From the NCBI RefSeq assembly GCF_003590835.1, contig NZ_QYUQ01000002.1, forward strand, positions 3,162,001 to 3,226,000: DNA of 64,000 nucleotides, written 5' to 3'. Positions 8,182 through 18,081 of this stretch are shown piece by piece; the first letter of the stretch is position 1, and the number at the start of each line of letters is the position of its first letter. A program made the position numbers and the translations under genes. The stretch is from Noviherbaspirillum sedimenti. GTDB taxonomy: Bacteria; Pseudomonadota; Gammaproteobacteria; Burkholderiales; Burkholderiaceae_D. Below the pieces are notes generated by a model, which was given only the letters and a program-made list of their open reading frames with translations, did not search any database and had not been told where the DNA came from.

Positions 8182-10248
8182 TCACACTTCACGGTTAGAA
8201 GGAAATAGTTGCTGCGCGTCGCCGCGGACAAATCCAGGTCCGCTTAACTCGGCGAGCCAGTCGAACTCCTCTTCCAGCTGATCAACCGCGCGTTCGCTCG
8301 CCCAGAATACTGGGCCGCCCTCCCACTTCGGAAAACCGTAGCCGTTTACCATCGCCACGTCGATATCGCTTGCTCTGTGCGCCACACCCTCCTGGAGAAG
8401 CAGCGCGGCTTCGTTGGTCATCGCCAACAGGGCGCGCTTCGTGATTTCATCGTCGCCAATTTGGCGAGGAACGATACCTTTGGCCGCTCTTGCACTATTG
8501 ATGATTTTTTCCACTAGCAGATCGGGCCGCCTTGCCCCGCCTTCCTGCTCGTACAGGTAGTAGCCGGCACCGCTCTTGCGTCCGAGGCGTCCGGCTTCAC
8601 AGAGCAAGTCTGGAATACAGACATAGCGTGCCATCGGGTCGCGTGTAGCGGCAAGGCTCTGGCGCATCCGCCAAGCGATGTCGAGGCCGGAAAGGTCTCC
8701 TACGGTGAAGGGGCCCATTGCAAAGCCGAACGATTCAAGGGCGGCATCAACTTGCTGGGGAGAGGCCCCCTCTTCCAGCATGAACTCGCATTGGCGTCGA
8801 TATGCTGCATAGATCCGGTTGCCTATGAAGCCAAATGCGTTGGCAGACACTACGGGTTGCTTATGTAGACGTCTTGCGAATTGCAAGCTTGTTGCGATAA
8901 CCTCCGGCGACGTGGCAGCCCCATGTACGATTTCGAGAAGACGCATCACGTGTGCCGGGCTGAAAAAGTGGAGTCCGACGACGTCCTGCGGGCGCGAAGT
9001 CACGGCGGCTATCGCATCAAGGTCTGAATAGGAGGTATTCGACGCTAGAATGGCGCCTTGGCGCGCCACCTCATCCAGAAGACGAAAGACATCCTGCTTT
9101 ATCTGCAAATCCTCGAATACGGCCTCAATCACGAGGTCTGCAACAGCCACCGTCGACCAGTCGAGGCTTCCCCTCAGACGCGCATCGCGCGCTGCGGCTT
9201 CGGCGGCGTGTAGCTTTCCGGCGTCGACGCGGCTGCGATAGTGATTGCGTATGCGGTCAATACCCCTGCTGAGTGCGACGTCGTCACGCTCTAGTACGGC
9301 GACGTCGAAACCGGCATCGAGTGCAGCAATGGCAATTCCTGCCCCCATTGTGCCGGCACCGATCACTGCCACGTTTTTTATCGGACGTGGCATGGCAGTT
9401 TCAAGTGCCGGGTGCTTGGCCGCGTCACGTTGTGCGAAAAACTGGTGGCGTAACGCGCGTGCTTCCCGCGACGTCCGCAGTGATTGAAATGCGCTACGCT
9501 CATCCACCAATGCGAGGTCAATAGGAAGTGTTTTGGCCAAACTGATACAGTTGATTGCCGCATGCACCGCTGGACGGCATTTCCCGGCGCGCAATGCACT
9601 TTCGGCCGCCTTGGTGATCGAGGACTCGTCGCACACAGGCACGGGCATATCCCGCACTCTCGCTTTCCTGCCACGCATTTCCCGTGCCAAAGAAATGGCT
9701 TCTTTACGCAGGCTTGTTGCCGCCACCTTGTCGATGAGGCCGAGAGACAGCGCCTCTTCGCTAGATACTCGCTCACCGCTGCAGACGAGGGAGATCGCCT
9801 TCGGAATGCCAGCCAGACGAGCCAAGCGTTGCGTGCCGCCCGCTCCAGGAATGATGCCGAGTGTTACTTCAGGCAGGCCAACCACAGTGCCTGCAAGCGC
9901 AATTCTTGCATCGCAACCAAGGGCAAGCTCGTATCCGCCGCCCAGTGCTGCACCATGCAATGCTGCCACGACCGGTTTTTCGCAGGATTCAATCGCCGCG
10001 ATGACGGCAGGCAACTGGGGATCTGCAAGCGGTTGTCCGAATTCACGCAAATCGGAACCTGCGACAAACGTATTTCCAGCGCCGATGATGACAATGCCGT
10101 TAACAGCAACATCAAACTTCACTTCTTCGATAGCAGCCAGCAATCCGCTTCGCACTTCGAGCGATCCGGCATTGATCGGAGGATTGTCGATCACTACAAT
10201 GGCAATATCATGCTCCCGTTCAATACGAATACAATTGTTCAACATCAT
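8182..10248 (-). CDS. Fused enoyl-CoA hydratase / 3-hydroxyacyl-CoA dehydrogenase
   Basis: A 688-residue bifunctional beta-oxidation enzyme. Residues 1 to about 190 are a crotonase domain; both catalytic glutamates are present (GGGYELALGCD and LPEVTLGIIPGAGGTQRL). From about 290 a Rossmann fold begins (NVAVIGAGTMGAGIAIAALD), followed by the dehydrogenase C-terminal repeats (GFIGNRIYAAYRRQ; VNGYGFPKWEGGPVFWA). It hydrates an enoyl-CoA and oxidises the 3-hydroxyacyl-CoA with NAD. It is about 30 residues shorter than E. coli FadB/FadJ. The start overlaps the stop of the upstream crotonase gene by 4 bp (ATGA), indicating translational coupling. The substrate is probably an intermediate of the island pathway. 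Confidence 0.92.
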   Translation of the reverse strand: MMLNNCIRIEREHDIAIVVIDNPPINAGSLEVRSGLLAAIEEVKFDVAVNGIVIIGAGNTFVAGSDLREFGQPLADPQLPAVIAAIESCEKPVVAALHGAALGGGYELALGCDARIALAGTVVGLPEVTLGIIPGAGGTQRLARLAGIPKAISLVCSGERVSSEEALSLGLIDKVAATSLRKEAISLAREMRGRKARVRDMPVPVCDESSITKAAESALRAGKCRPAVHAAINCISLAKTLPIDLALVDERSAFQSLRTSREARALRHQFFAQRDAAKHPALETAMPRPIKNVAVIGAGTMGAGIAIAALDAGFDVAVLERDDVALSRGIDRIRNHYRSRVDAGKLHAAEAAARDARLRGSLDWSTVAVADLVIEAVFEDLQIKQDVFRLLDEVARQGAILASNTSYSDLDAIAAVTSRPQDVVGLHFFSPAHVMRLLEIVHGAATSPEVIATSLQFARRLHKQPVVSANAFGFIGNRIYAAYRRQCEFMLEEGASPQQVDAALESFGFAMGPFTVGDLSGLDIAWRMRQSLAATRDPMARYVCIPDLLCEAGRLGRKSGAGYYLYEQEGGARRPDLLVEKIINSARAAKGIVPRQIGDDEITKRALLAMTNEAALLLQEGVAHRASDIDVAMVNGYGFPKWEGGPVFWASERAVDQLEEEFDWLAELSGPGFVRGDAQQLFPSNREV

Positions 10249-11048
10249 GCTTTCCCCTTCGACTTACCTATGCTCTGTTCCAAAAAAGCCATGACCGATT
10301 CGCGGTGTTCATTGCTCGTGTAGCAGATCCCTTGAGCCTGGCTTTCCTGTGCAAAAATTTGCTCGGCGGATAACTCAAAGCTTTGATTAACAATTGTTTT
10401 GCTCAGCGCAAGCGCTGTCCGCGATCCCTTGCTCAGTTCAATTGCCCATGCGCGGGCATCAGCCAACAGCGTTTCCGGCGAGCTGAGACGATCTGCGATC
10501 CCGATACTCAACGCCTCAGCTGCATCGACCTTTCGGCCGCTGAAAATCAATTCCTTCGTTTTGGATAGACCAACGCGGCGTGGCAGCAGATACATCCCCC
10601 CCCCATCCGGGACTAGTCCACGGGCGACGTACGACCATGTAAAGTTGGCTTCACTGCTAGCAATGACGAAGTCGCACGCCAGGGAGGTATCCGCTCCAAG
10701 ACCGGCCGCCACACCATTCACTGCCGCAATCGTAGGTTTTGGCATGGTGTGGAGTAGCGACTGGGTATAATGAACGTGCTGCTGACGACGCCAGCCATTA
10801 AAGCCTACCTCGCCCGCTGGCACGTTCAAGCGCCTCTCCATGCTAGCGATGTCGCCCCCTGCACAGAATCCTCTACCGTTACCGGTAAGGATTAGTGCAC
10901 GGATTTCGGGATCAGCCGACACTTGCTCTAATGCGGAAATGAACTGAGTACGCATGTCGTCGTTCATCGCGTTATGCTTTTCTGGACGGTTCAGGAAGAT
11001 AGTAGCTATACCCGACTCGATTTCTAATTGGATCAGTTCACTACACAT
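10245..11048 (-). CDS. Crotonase-family enoyl-CoA hydratase/isomerase, PaaG-like
   Basis: A 267-residue crotonase. The oxyanion-hole segments are visible (GNGRGFCAGGDIASMERR; NGVAAGLGADTSLACDFVIA). The two glutamates of true hydratases are not at their usual places: the first position reads GADTSLACD and the second falls in YVARGLVPDGGGMYLLPR. This pattern matches isomerases such as PaaG, with LVPDGGG in place of the hydratase signature. It therefore more likely shifts a double bond or acts on a ring than hydrates. It is translationally coupled to the downstream fused enzyme. The ribosome site AAGGGGG precedes ATG 11048. Confidence 0.88.
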   Translation of the reverse strand: MCSELIQLEIESGIATIFLNRPEKHNAMNDDMRTQFISALEQVSADPEIRALILTGNGRGFCAGGDIASMERRLNVPAGEVGFNGWRRQQHVHYTQSLLHTMPKPTIAAVNGVAAGLGADTSLACDFVIASSEANFTWSYVARGLVPDGGGMYLLPRRVGLSKTKELIFSGRKVDAAEALSIGIADRLSSPETLLADARAWAIELSKGSRTALALSKTIVNQSFELSAEQIFAQESQAQGICYTSNEHRESVMAFLEQSIGKSKGKA

Positions 11049-11111
11049 TTGGTGACCCCCTTAAATTTTCAATAGGTGTAATTGGGCGTGCACAGCCGGG
11101 GAAAAATACGC

Positions 11112-12788
11112 CTACATGTTCGGATAATTCGGCCCGCCGCCGCCTTCCGGCGTGACCCACACGATATTCTGGCTCGGGTCCTTGATGTCGCAGGTCTTGC
11201 AGTGCACGCAGTTCTGCGCATTGATCTGCAGGCGATCCTGGCCGGCATCGGTCTTGACGAATTCATATACGCCGGCCGGGCAGTAGCGCTGCTCCGGCCC
11301 CGCATACTTGGACAGGTTCACGCCCACCGGAATCGCATCGTTCCTGAGCGTCAGGTGGATCGGCTGCTCTTCCGCATGGTTGGCGTTCGAAATGAACACT
11401 GACGACAGCCTATCAAACGTCAGCTTGCCGTCCGGCTTGGGATAGGCGATCGGCGTGCATTCGGCGGCCGGTTTCAGGCACTCGTGGTCGGCGTAGTTGC
11501 GGTGCAGGGTCCACGGCGCCTTGCCGCGGAAAACCATCTGGTCGATGCCGGTCATGATGGAACCCAGGACCAGGCCCTTGGACAGCCATGGTTTGACGTT
11601 GCGCGCCACGTGCAATTCTTCATGCAGCCACGAGCGCGCGAATGCCACCGGGTAGGAGCTTAGTTCGTCGTGCTGGCGCTGCTCGCCCAGCGCGGCAAAG
11701 GCAGCCTCGGCGGCCAGCATGCCGGTCTTGATGGCGGCGTGGCTGCCCTTGATGCGGCTCATGTTGAGAAAGCCCGCGTCGCAGCCGATCAGGGCGCCGC
11801 CCGGGAAGACCAGCTTGGGCAGCGACTGCAGGCCGCCGGCGGTAATCGCCCGGGCGCCATAAGAGAGGCGCTTGCCGCCTTCGAAGAAGGAGCGGATGGC
11901 CGGATGGGTTTTGTAGCGCTGGAATTCCTCGTACGGCGACAGATAGGGATTGGCGTACGACAGGCCAATCACATAGCCGACCACGACCTGGTTGTTTTCC
12001 AGGTGGTACAGGAAGGACCCGCCATAGGTATCGTTCTTGAGCGGCCAGCCAGTGCTGTGGATCACCAGCCCCGGCTTGTGCAGCTTCGGATCGATTTCCC
12101 ACAATTCCTTGATGCCGATGCTGTAGGACTGCGGATCCTTGCCCTGGTTCAGGTCATAGCGCGACATCAGCTGCTTGCCCAGATGCCCGCGCGCACCTTC
12201 GGCAAACAGCGTGTACTTGGCATGCAATTCCATGCCCAGCTGGAAGGCATCGGTGGGATTGCCTTCGCGGTCCACGCCCATGTTCCCTGTCGCCACACCT
12301 TTGACCGAGCCATCGTCGTTGTAGAGGATTTCGGCGGCAGGAAAGCCGGGGAAGATTTCCACGCCCAGGCTTTCTGCCTGCTGGCCCAGCCAACGCACGA
12401 CGTTGCCCAACGAAACGACATAGTTGCCGTGGTTTTCAAAGCAGGCCGGCACCATGAAGCCGGGCGTCCGGTAAGCCCTGGTTTCGGTCAGGAAGAGGAT
12501 GCGGTCTTCCGTGACTTCGGTATGCAGCGGCGCGCCCAGCGCTTTCCAGTCCGGCAGCAGCTCGGTGAGCGCGCGCGGATCCATGATCGCCCCCGACAGG
12601 ATGTGGGCGCCGAGTTCGCCGCCTTTTTCGAGGACGCAGACGGCGATGTCATTGCCCTTTTCCGCCGCCAGCTGTTTGAGTTTGATGGCCGCAGACAGGC
12701 CGGCAGGTCCTCCGCCGACGATGACAACGTCGTATTCCATTGCTTCGCGCGGGCCGTATTCTTGTTCCCGGCCTTCTTCAAATTGCAT
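11112..12788 (-). CDS. Electron-transfer flavoprotein:ubiquinone oxidoreductase
   Basis: A 558-residue membrane-associated flavoprotein that passes electrons from ETF, and so from acyl-CoA dehydrogenases, to ubiquinone. Visible parts: FAD fold DVVIVGGGPAGLSAAIKLKQ, GGALIGCDAGFLNMSRIKG, and a C-terminal iron-sulfur segment with four cysteines (YCPAGVYEF; NCVHCKTCDIKDP). ATG 12788 is preferred because GGTGGA lies 6 bases before it; ATG 12794 and a longer frame from 12848 are possible. No etfA, etfB or acyl-CoA dehydrogenase lies in the window, so partners must be elsewhere. Its GC looks clearly higher than that of genes on either side, hinting at a separate origin. Confidence 0.93.
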   Translation of the reverse strand: MQFEEGREQEYGPREAMEYDVVIVGGGPAGLSAAIKLKQLAAEKGNDIAVCVLEKGGELGAHILSGAIMDPRALTELLPDWKALGAPLHTEVTEDRILFLTETRAYRTPGFMVPACFENHGNYVVSLGNVVRWLGQQAESLGVEIFPGFPAAEILYNDDGSVKGVATGNMGVDREGNPTDAFQLGMELHAKYTLFAEGARGHLGKQLMSRYDLNQGKDPQSYSIGIKELWEIDPKLHKPGLVIHSTGWPLKNDTYGGSFLYHLENNQVVVGYVIGLSYANPYLSPYEEFQRYKTHPAIRSFFEGGKRLSYGARAITAGGLQSLPKLVFPGGALIGCDAGFLNMSRIKGSHAAIKTGMLAAEAAFAALGEQRQHDELSSYPVAFARSWLHEELHVARNVKPWLSKGLVLGSIMTGIDQMVFRGKAPWTLHRNYADHECLKPAAECTPIAYPKPDGKLTFDRLSSVFISNANHAEEQPIHLTLRNDAIPVGVNLSKYAGPEQRYCPAGVYEFVKTDAGQDRLQINAQNCVHCKTCDIKDPSQNIVWVTPEGGGGPNYPNM

Positions 12789-13084
12789 ATTCATTCCACC
12801 ACATGTCCATTTGTATTCAATTGCACAGATTGCACATATAGCGCACATTTCGATCGATCATTATCGTTTGAGTGAGCTTGCTAGTGCGCGTCAGCGTCGA
12901 CGTTATCGGTAACTACGTTCTATAAAGCGTTCTGGGGCGACGCGAATTCCACGTACATTCTCTCGAACCTGATATTTTCTGCCGCGAGTTATTTCAAGCA
13001 ACACGACTGGGACTAACCGAATTCTGAATAACTTTCTTTCGAGTTGTAGTACGTCATTTCGAAAAGACCATAGCGGCGACAGAT

Positions 13085-15529
13085 CTAGCTCACATTTGCC
13101 CTCCACTCTTCAGGAACAGCCGACTGCGGCGTAGTCTCATTCGAGATTGCCGTCTTCTCATTCAAGAGAAAATATGACAGCGCCGGAATCAATACTAATG
13201 CGCCAACCATATTCCATAGAAACATGAAAGTTAACAAAATTCCCATGTCCGCTTGAAATTTAATCGGAGACCACGCCCATGTGATGACCCCGGCAGCGAG
13301 CGTGAACCCAACCAGGGCAACCACTTTTCCGGTAAATCCGATGGCCTGCTGATACGCGACTGCGAGTGGCATCCCAGCCCGCTGATTGTCCATCTGAATG
13401 CTAAGCAAATAGAGTGAATAGTCGACACCAATACCAACTCCCAAGGCAATCACGGGTAATGTAGCCACTTTCACGCCGATACCCAACACTGCCATTAGCG
13501 CCTCGCACAATATGGATGTGACAACGAGTGGAATTACTGCGACTACGACCGCACGCCAGCTGCGAAATGTAATGAAACACAGAAGCACGACTGCAGCATA
13601 GACGTAGAACAACATGGTACGACTAGCTCGCTCGACAACGATATTGGTAACCGCTTCAATTCCGGCTGGCCCGGCGGCAAGCAGGAAGCGAAGGTCCTTG
13701 TCATTATGCTCTGCGGCGAAGCGCTCTACCGTCGATAGCACATTGCGCAGTGTTTCCGCCTTGTGGTCAGCGAGATAGGCAAACACCGGAATTGTTGAGC
13801 AGTCCTTATCCACCATCTCTGGGTTGTCGCTCAATGTCCAGTGCACGGCACCACCCGTCAGCATTTTGTTGCGAGACACACTGAGCCACTTTGGATTACC
13901 CTCTTGAAGACCACTGACGACTTTGATGACGTTGTCCGACAAAGCAACCGTGCCCGTAACACCGGGAACCTCGCGAAGAGCCCAAGTAAGATTTTCTGTT
14001 TCTTTCAGCACTTGGAAATCTGCACATCTCTCCGGAGACGTCTTCACGATCACTACGAACTGATCATTCGATATCTTGTAATGGCCATTGATGTAATTAG
14101 TATCACGGTTGTAGCGAGAGTCGGGCCGTAGCTCCGGAGCGCCAGGGTCAAGGTCTCCGACTTTAAGGTTCAGACTTAGGGCATAGCCAACAATGGTAAG
14201 TAGCAGCGCAACTGCAATGGCTCCAATTGCCCAGCGTCGCGTCGTAAATCGGTCCAGAAGCGTCCATACCACCCCGAATCCACTCCCTCCAAGCTCTTTG
14301 CGTTCATTATTGAGGCTACGCCGCGCGGCACCTGGGCTGATTCCGATATAGGAAAGCGAGACTGGCAGCAGCAACAAATTTGTAAGCACTAATATTGCGA
14401 CACCGATGCTGGCAATCAGCGCCAGATCGCGAATGACAGGGATGTCAATAAACATTAGAACTGCGAATCCCGCAGCATCGGCAATCAAGGCTGTCAAGCC
14501 AGCGACAAATAGACGGCGAAAGGTAAAACGCGCCGCCACATAGCGCGGGATACCGCGACCGACATCCTGCATGATCCCGTTCATTTTTTGTGCGCCATGA
14601 CTGACACCGATAGCAAAAACCAAAAATGGCACCAACGCTGAATACGGGTCCAGCTCAAATCCGAGCAGTTGAATCAGGCCGAGCAGCCATAACACGGCAA
14701 TAAGCGAGCAAGCCAGAACGACTACTGTGCTACGCAGGCATCGAGTGTAGCCAAGTATTATGGTGACGGTAACCAGAATGGCAATTCCGAAGTAGGTAAG
14801 CATTTGCTGGATCCCTGCGATTAGATCTCCAACCAGCTTCGCAAAGCCAACAATATGAATACGTACTTTCGCGGCGGGCCCACCCGGTTCAAACTCGTTC
14901 CTGATCTTGGTCTCGAGACGTTCCCCTAGCGCACCATAATCGAGACGTTGGCCATTCACATTTTCGAGTAGAGGAACAACGATCATAATGGACTTGTAAT
15001 CATTCCCAACCAGATTTCCGACTAGTCCCGCCGTACGAATGTTGCGCTTCAGTTCCTCAATTGATTGCGCCGTTCCGTCAAAATTATCCGGCATCACTGA
15101 GCCGCCTCGAAACCCTTCCTCAGTTGCTTCTGTCCACCGAACGCTCGACATCCAAATCGACTTTACCCACGCGCGGTCTACGCCCGGCGTAAGAAATAAT
15201 TCGTCGTTAACGCGTTTCGTTATTTCCAAAAAATTAGGATCAAAAATATCGCCTTGAGTGTTTTCCACCACAATGCGCAAAACATTGCCTAAGCCTCCAA
15301 GCTTGTCGCGGCTCTCGAAATAATTCTGGATATAGGGATGATCCTGTGGAATCATTCGGTCAAAGCTGGCGTTCGCAGTAAGCTTGGAAGCGAAAAATCC
15401 TAACGCTATCGTCAAAAGAATGCAGATGGCGACGAAGCTGGATCGATTATTGAAGACAAGCCGCTCGAGAATATTACCTGACTTTTTGTCGAATTCTTGG
15501 GCACTTGTTGGTGGGATCCGGTCTGTCAT
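13085..15529 (-). CDS. MMPL/RND-family transporter
   Basis: An 814-residue inner-membrane protein with the RND plan: a first membrane helix near residue 30, a periplasmic loop of about 200 residues, a helix bundle (about 235 to 400), a second helix near 440, a second loop, and a final bundle (about 635 to 790). MMPL/RND proteins move lipids, sterol-like compounds or other hydrophobic molecules using the proton gradient. Its start overlaps the stop of the YCF48-like gene by 4 bp, and it is last of a four-gene run with DUF1302 and DUF1329. Known co-occurrence of these families suggests one trans-envelope system. Direction of transport and substrate are not evident. Confidence 0.88.
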   Translation of the reverse strand: MTDRIPPTSAQEFDKKSGNILERLVFNNRSSFVAICILLTIALGFFASKLTANASFDRMIPQDHPYIQNYFESRDKLGGLGNVLRIVVENTQGDIFDPNFLEITKRVNDELFLTPGVDRAWVKSIWMSSVRWTEATEEGFRGGSVMPDNFDGTAQSIEELKRNIRTAGLVGNLVGNDYKSIMIVVPLLENVNGQRLDYGALGERLETKIRNEFEPGGPAAKVRIHIVGFAKLVGDLIAGIQQMLTYFGIAILVTVTIILGYTRCLRSTVVVLACSLIAVLWLLGLIQLLGFELDPYSALVPFLVFAIGVSHGAQKMNGIMQDVGRGIPRYVAARFTFRRLFVAGLTALIADAAGFAVLMFIDIPVIRDLALIASIGVAILVLTNLLLLPVSLSYIGISPGAARRSLNNERKELGGSGFGVVWTLLDRFTTRRWAIGAIAVALLLTIVGYALSLNLKVGDLDPGAPELRPDSRYNRDTNYINGHYKISNDQFVVIVKTSPERCADFQVLKETENLTWALREVPGVTGTVALSDNVIKVVSGLQEGNPKWLSVSRNKMLTGGAVHWTLSDNPEMVDKDCSTIPVFAYLADHKAETLRNVLSTVERFAAEHNDKDLRFLLAAGPAGIEAVTNIVVERASRTMLFYVYAAVVLLCFITFRSWRAVVVAVIPLVVTSILCEALMAVLGIGVKVATLPVIALGVGIGVDYSLYLLSIQMDNQRAGMPLAVAYQQAIGFTGKVVALVGFTLAAGVITWAWSPIKFQADMGILLTFMFLWNMVGALVLIPALSYFLLNEKTAISNETTPQSAVPEEWRANVS

Positions 15530-16605
15530 CGAACTACCTTCAAATATTTATGCTTGATTGAGACTACGGCGGGTCCATTGCTGCCAACTAACGCAGCTTT
15601 CTCATCCGACATGCGTACTACTCCGAAGTAAGAAGGCATTGGTGTGGCAATCGTCACCTCCGAAAATAGTTCTCCGCGGTCGCCGCTTATCAGTAGCTTG
15701 CCATCTTGGGTTGATATTAGGAGGATGTCGGCTAAGAGGCTCGCGCCAGTAATCGATGCTAAGGCCCCGACAGAAAGTTTTGTCCACGACTGTCCATGAT
15801 CACTGCTGCGAAAGGCATTTCCGCGCATGCCGAAAACAATTAATACTTTATCATCCCCAACGGCACCGAAGTAGCTGCCGGAATATGGTGAATCCATTTC
15901 CACAAAACGTTCACTCGCCCGATCCCACCGCCGCAGCAATCCTTGTTCGCCGACGAGGAATAACACTCCGTCGCTGACCGCCAACGCATACAAATGAAAT
16001 CCTTTGGGATTTCCTGTGCGGTCAATTATTGGCGCCCAGCTCTTGCCACCATCCTTGGTGTGAAAGGCGAGGTTGAATGCTCCTACGGCAAATCCCTCGT
16101 TGTCATCTACGAACAAGATATCGAAGAATGGCTTGTCAGCACCTTCATCACCCATCCGCAGAATATCTGCTATACCATCAATTTTTTTGGTGCTTGCTTT
16201 CAAGTTTCCGTAGTGGCGACGAATGATCTCAGCGGCTTGATTGCCATCGAATTGCTTTTTCCAGCTTAGGCCACCGTCGGTCGTGTTTAGGATAATGCCG
16301 TCGTGGCCCACAGCCCAGCCGGTCTTCGAATTGAGGAAACGGACGTTGACGAGGTCGGAGCTCACAGGAGCCTGCACCTGCTGCCAGCTTTGGCCGGCGT
16401 CACGCGAAATGAGAATGTGCCCTCGAGGCCCAACTGCAACCAAATTCGATCCGGCTTGTGCAACAGCAAGGAGGCGGCCGCGTTGTGCCAGCGGTGTCAA
16501 AGTGGACACGCGTTCCAACGGATCCTTAAAGTCAGCCGCTGCCGATGCAACAAAGCCCACGAATAGAACGCATCCCAGCGCGGTTTTAATACCTGAAACC
16601 TTCAT
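15526..16605 (-). CDS. YCF48-like beta-propeller protein, exported
   Basis: A 359-residue protein with an N-terminal signal peptide (TALGCVLFVGFVASAAA) followed by repeated propeller blades carrying the BNR-like pattern: ILISRDAGQSWQQV, GIILNTTDGGLSWKK, LAFHTKDGGKSWAP, AFRSSDHGQSWTK. YCF48/HCF136-like proteins act as assembly or scaffold factors in photosystem II; in non-photosynthetic bacteria this family accompanies MMPL transporters with an unknown periplasmic role. ATG 16605 is chosen over GTG 16617 because GGAGAG precedes it closely. It is coupled to the MMPL gene by a 4-bp overlap. Confidence 0.85.
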   Translation of the reverse strand: MKVSGIKTALGCVLFVGFVASAAADFKDPLERVSTLTPLAQRGRLLAVAQAGSNLVAVGPRGHILISRDAGQSWQQVQAPVSSDLVNVRFLNSKTGWAVGHDGIILNTTDGGLSWKKQFDGNQAAEIIRRHYGNLKASTKKIDGIADILRMGDEGADKPFFDILFVDDNEGFAVGAFNLAFHTKDGGKSWAPIIDRTGNPKGFHLYALAVSDGVLFLVGEQGLLRRWDRASERFVEMDSPYSGSYFGAVGDDKVLIVFGMRGNAFRSSDHGQSWTKLSVGALASITGASLLADILLISTQDGKLLISGDRGELFSEVTIATPMPSYFGVVRMSDEKAALVGSNGPAVVSIKHKYLKVVR

Positions 16606-16681
16606 TCTGCTCTCCACCTTGAATGCTCAAGACTCAGGAAGCACCTGCCAATACTGCGCAGGTGTCCCTATGCAATACTCG

Positions 16682-18049
16682 TTACGGTTTTAGAATATGC
16701 GTCGTCATTGATTCCGGCGTCAATGAACTCGGGGCAAGTGCTGGATAGTGTACGTGTCCACCTTCTGGCGACATCCAGATGTAGATCCCCGTGACCAAAT
16801 CAAGAATATACTGATCAGTGATTCCTGGAGCTTGAAGATCGTAGGCAGGAACACCCGGGTTAATGTTTACCCGGTAAAGGCTGCCTGACTTATCATAGTT
16901 TTCTTCAATACCAGCGGCGAAAGTATCTTCATCCAGGAAGAAATCACGCTTCTGATATACATGCCGCTTCCCTTCTTTCAAGGTGGCCTGCACATGCCAA
17001 ACGCGGTGCATTTCCCAACGCACGCATTCGGACTTAAGGTGGTTCGGCAGTAGCTTTGCGTCCCCTTTGCATGCGTTGCTATTGTCAGAATTCGTCAGCT
17101 TGTATGCATTGTAGGGGATAAGGACTTCTTTCTTACCGACCAACTTCCAGTTGTAGCGATCACGCTTGCCGGAAAAGATTTGCTCTTCATCATAAACCAT
17201 CGCTCCGCCCACTGTACTCACCGGTGCATCCCCTGCCAAATCCGGCGCCAAGCGGACGCGACGCGTTGATGGTTGATAAGACCATGCCCGACGTTCGCTA
17301 TCGGCAACCCTGTCGTAATACTGAGTGGTTTGACCATTCAGACGCGCTGGGCTGTAATACTCCAATCGGACCAATCCGAAAGTGTCTGGCGGATTTTTAC
17401 GTGTGTCATACAGACCCAGTTCGCGGTACAGATTGGATCGCTGCGTGACAACGATTTCACCCGATGGCTTAACATAGTAAGTTGAGAAATTTTTGCTCAC
17501 AAAGGACAAACCACGATAGCGGGCGGCGTGGTTCCACATTACTTCAAGACCAGATTTAGGGATCGGAAACGGCAGGCCGAATCCGCACCCTTTTGAGGTG
17601 TCTAGCCCGTCGCCGTCCGCGATGAGGGCGCATCTCTCTGCATTCTTTACTGTATTTTCAAGAACCGTGGACGGGTAAGTGGCCGACCGATGCGTAGGAT
17701 ATACGTCAACATAAAAAGTCGGGTATTTCCGAATCAGTGCAAGCGTTCCCGGGGTGAGTTTGTCATTGTGCTGTTCAGCATTTTTTGCATCGATGCGGTA
17801 CAGAGGCTTATCTTTATCAAAAGGATCGGGCCTTACTCCCGGGTTGCTCTTAACGAACCCCGGTGGCATCTCGATAATGCCCCCCGTGTATGCAGGGATC
17901 GTCCCAGACGCATTTGCCGCCTTCTCGGCGCCCCAAGGCGTCAAGGTGGTACCGAGCTTTTTCATCTCATCAGGCGAAACAGCAGCCCGTGCCGTGCCAG
18001 TTACGGAAATACAAGCGACCAGGCCAATCAACGCGATGTTCAAATTCAT
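16682..18049 (-). CDS. DUF1329 exported protein
   Basis: A 455-residue protein with a clean signal peptide (IALIGLVACISVTGTARA). The body carries patterns I associate with DUF1329 (TPWGAEKAANASGTIPAYTGG; GVRPDPFDKDKPLYRI; WSYQPSTRRVRLAPDL). From memory this family is related in fold to LolA/LolB, lipid-binding periplasmic proteins; that would suit a shuttle between the MMPL protein in the inner membrane and the DUF1302 protein in the outer membrane. The AAGGAG ribosome site precedes ATG 18049. The gene lies 32 bp downstream of DUF1302 and 76 bp upstream of the YCF48-like gene. Function unproven. Confidence 0.87.
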   Translation of the reverse strand: MNLNIALIGLVACISVTGTARAAVSPDEMKKLGTTLTPWGAEKAANASGTIPAYTGGIIEMPPGFVKSNPGVRPDPFDKDKPLYRIDAKNAEQHNDKLTPGTLALIRKYPTFYVDVYPTHRSATYPSTVLENTVKNAERCALIADGDGLDTSKGCGFGLPFPIPKSGLEVMWNHAARYRGLSFVSKNFSTYYVKPSGEIVVTQRSNLYRELGLYDTRKNPPDTFGLVRLEYYSPARLNGQTTQYYDRVADSERRAWSYQPSTRRVRLAPDLAGDAPVSTVGGAMVYDEEQIFSGKRDRYNWKLVGKKEVLIPYNAYKLTNSDNSNACKGDAKLLPNHLKSECVRWEMHRVWHVQATLKEGKRHVYQKRDFFLDEDTFAAGIEENYDKSGSLYRVNINPGVPAYDLQAPGITDQYILDLVTGIYIWMSPEGGHVHYPALAPSSLTPESMTTHILKP

Positions 18050-18081
18050 TTTCTATCTCCTTGGTGTGTTTCGTTATTGAT

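Noticed and set aside
9484..10323. 279-codon open frame on the plus strand
   Set aside because: Antisense to the fused hydratase/dehydrogenase gene, no motif.
11670..12875. 401-codon open frame on the plus strand
   Set aside because: It lies entirely opposite the ETF-QO gene, whose motifs are clear; the long frame is a by-product of GC-rich codon bias.
12903..13106. 67-codon minus-strand frame before the ETF-QO gene
   Set aside because: No motif or ribosome site, overlaps the MMPL gene end; treated as intergenic.
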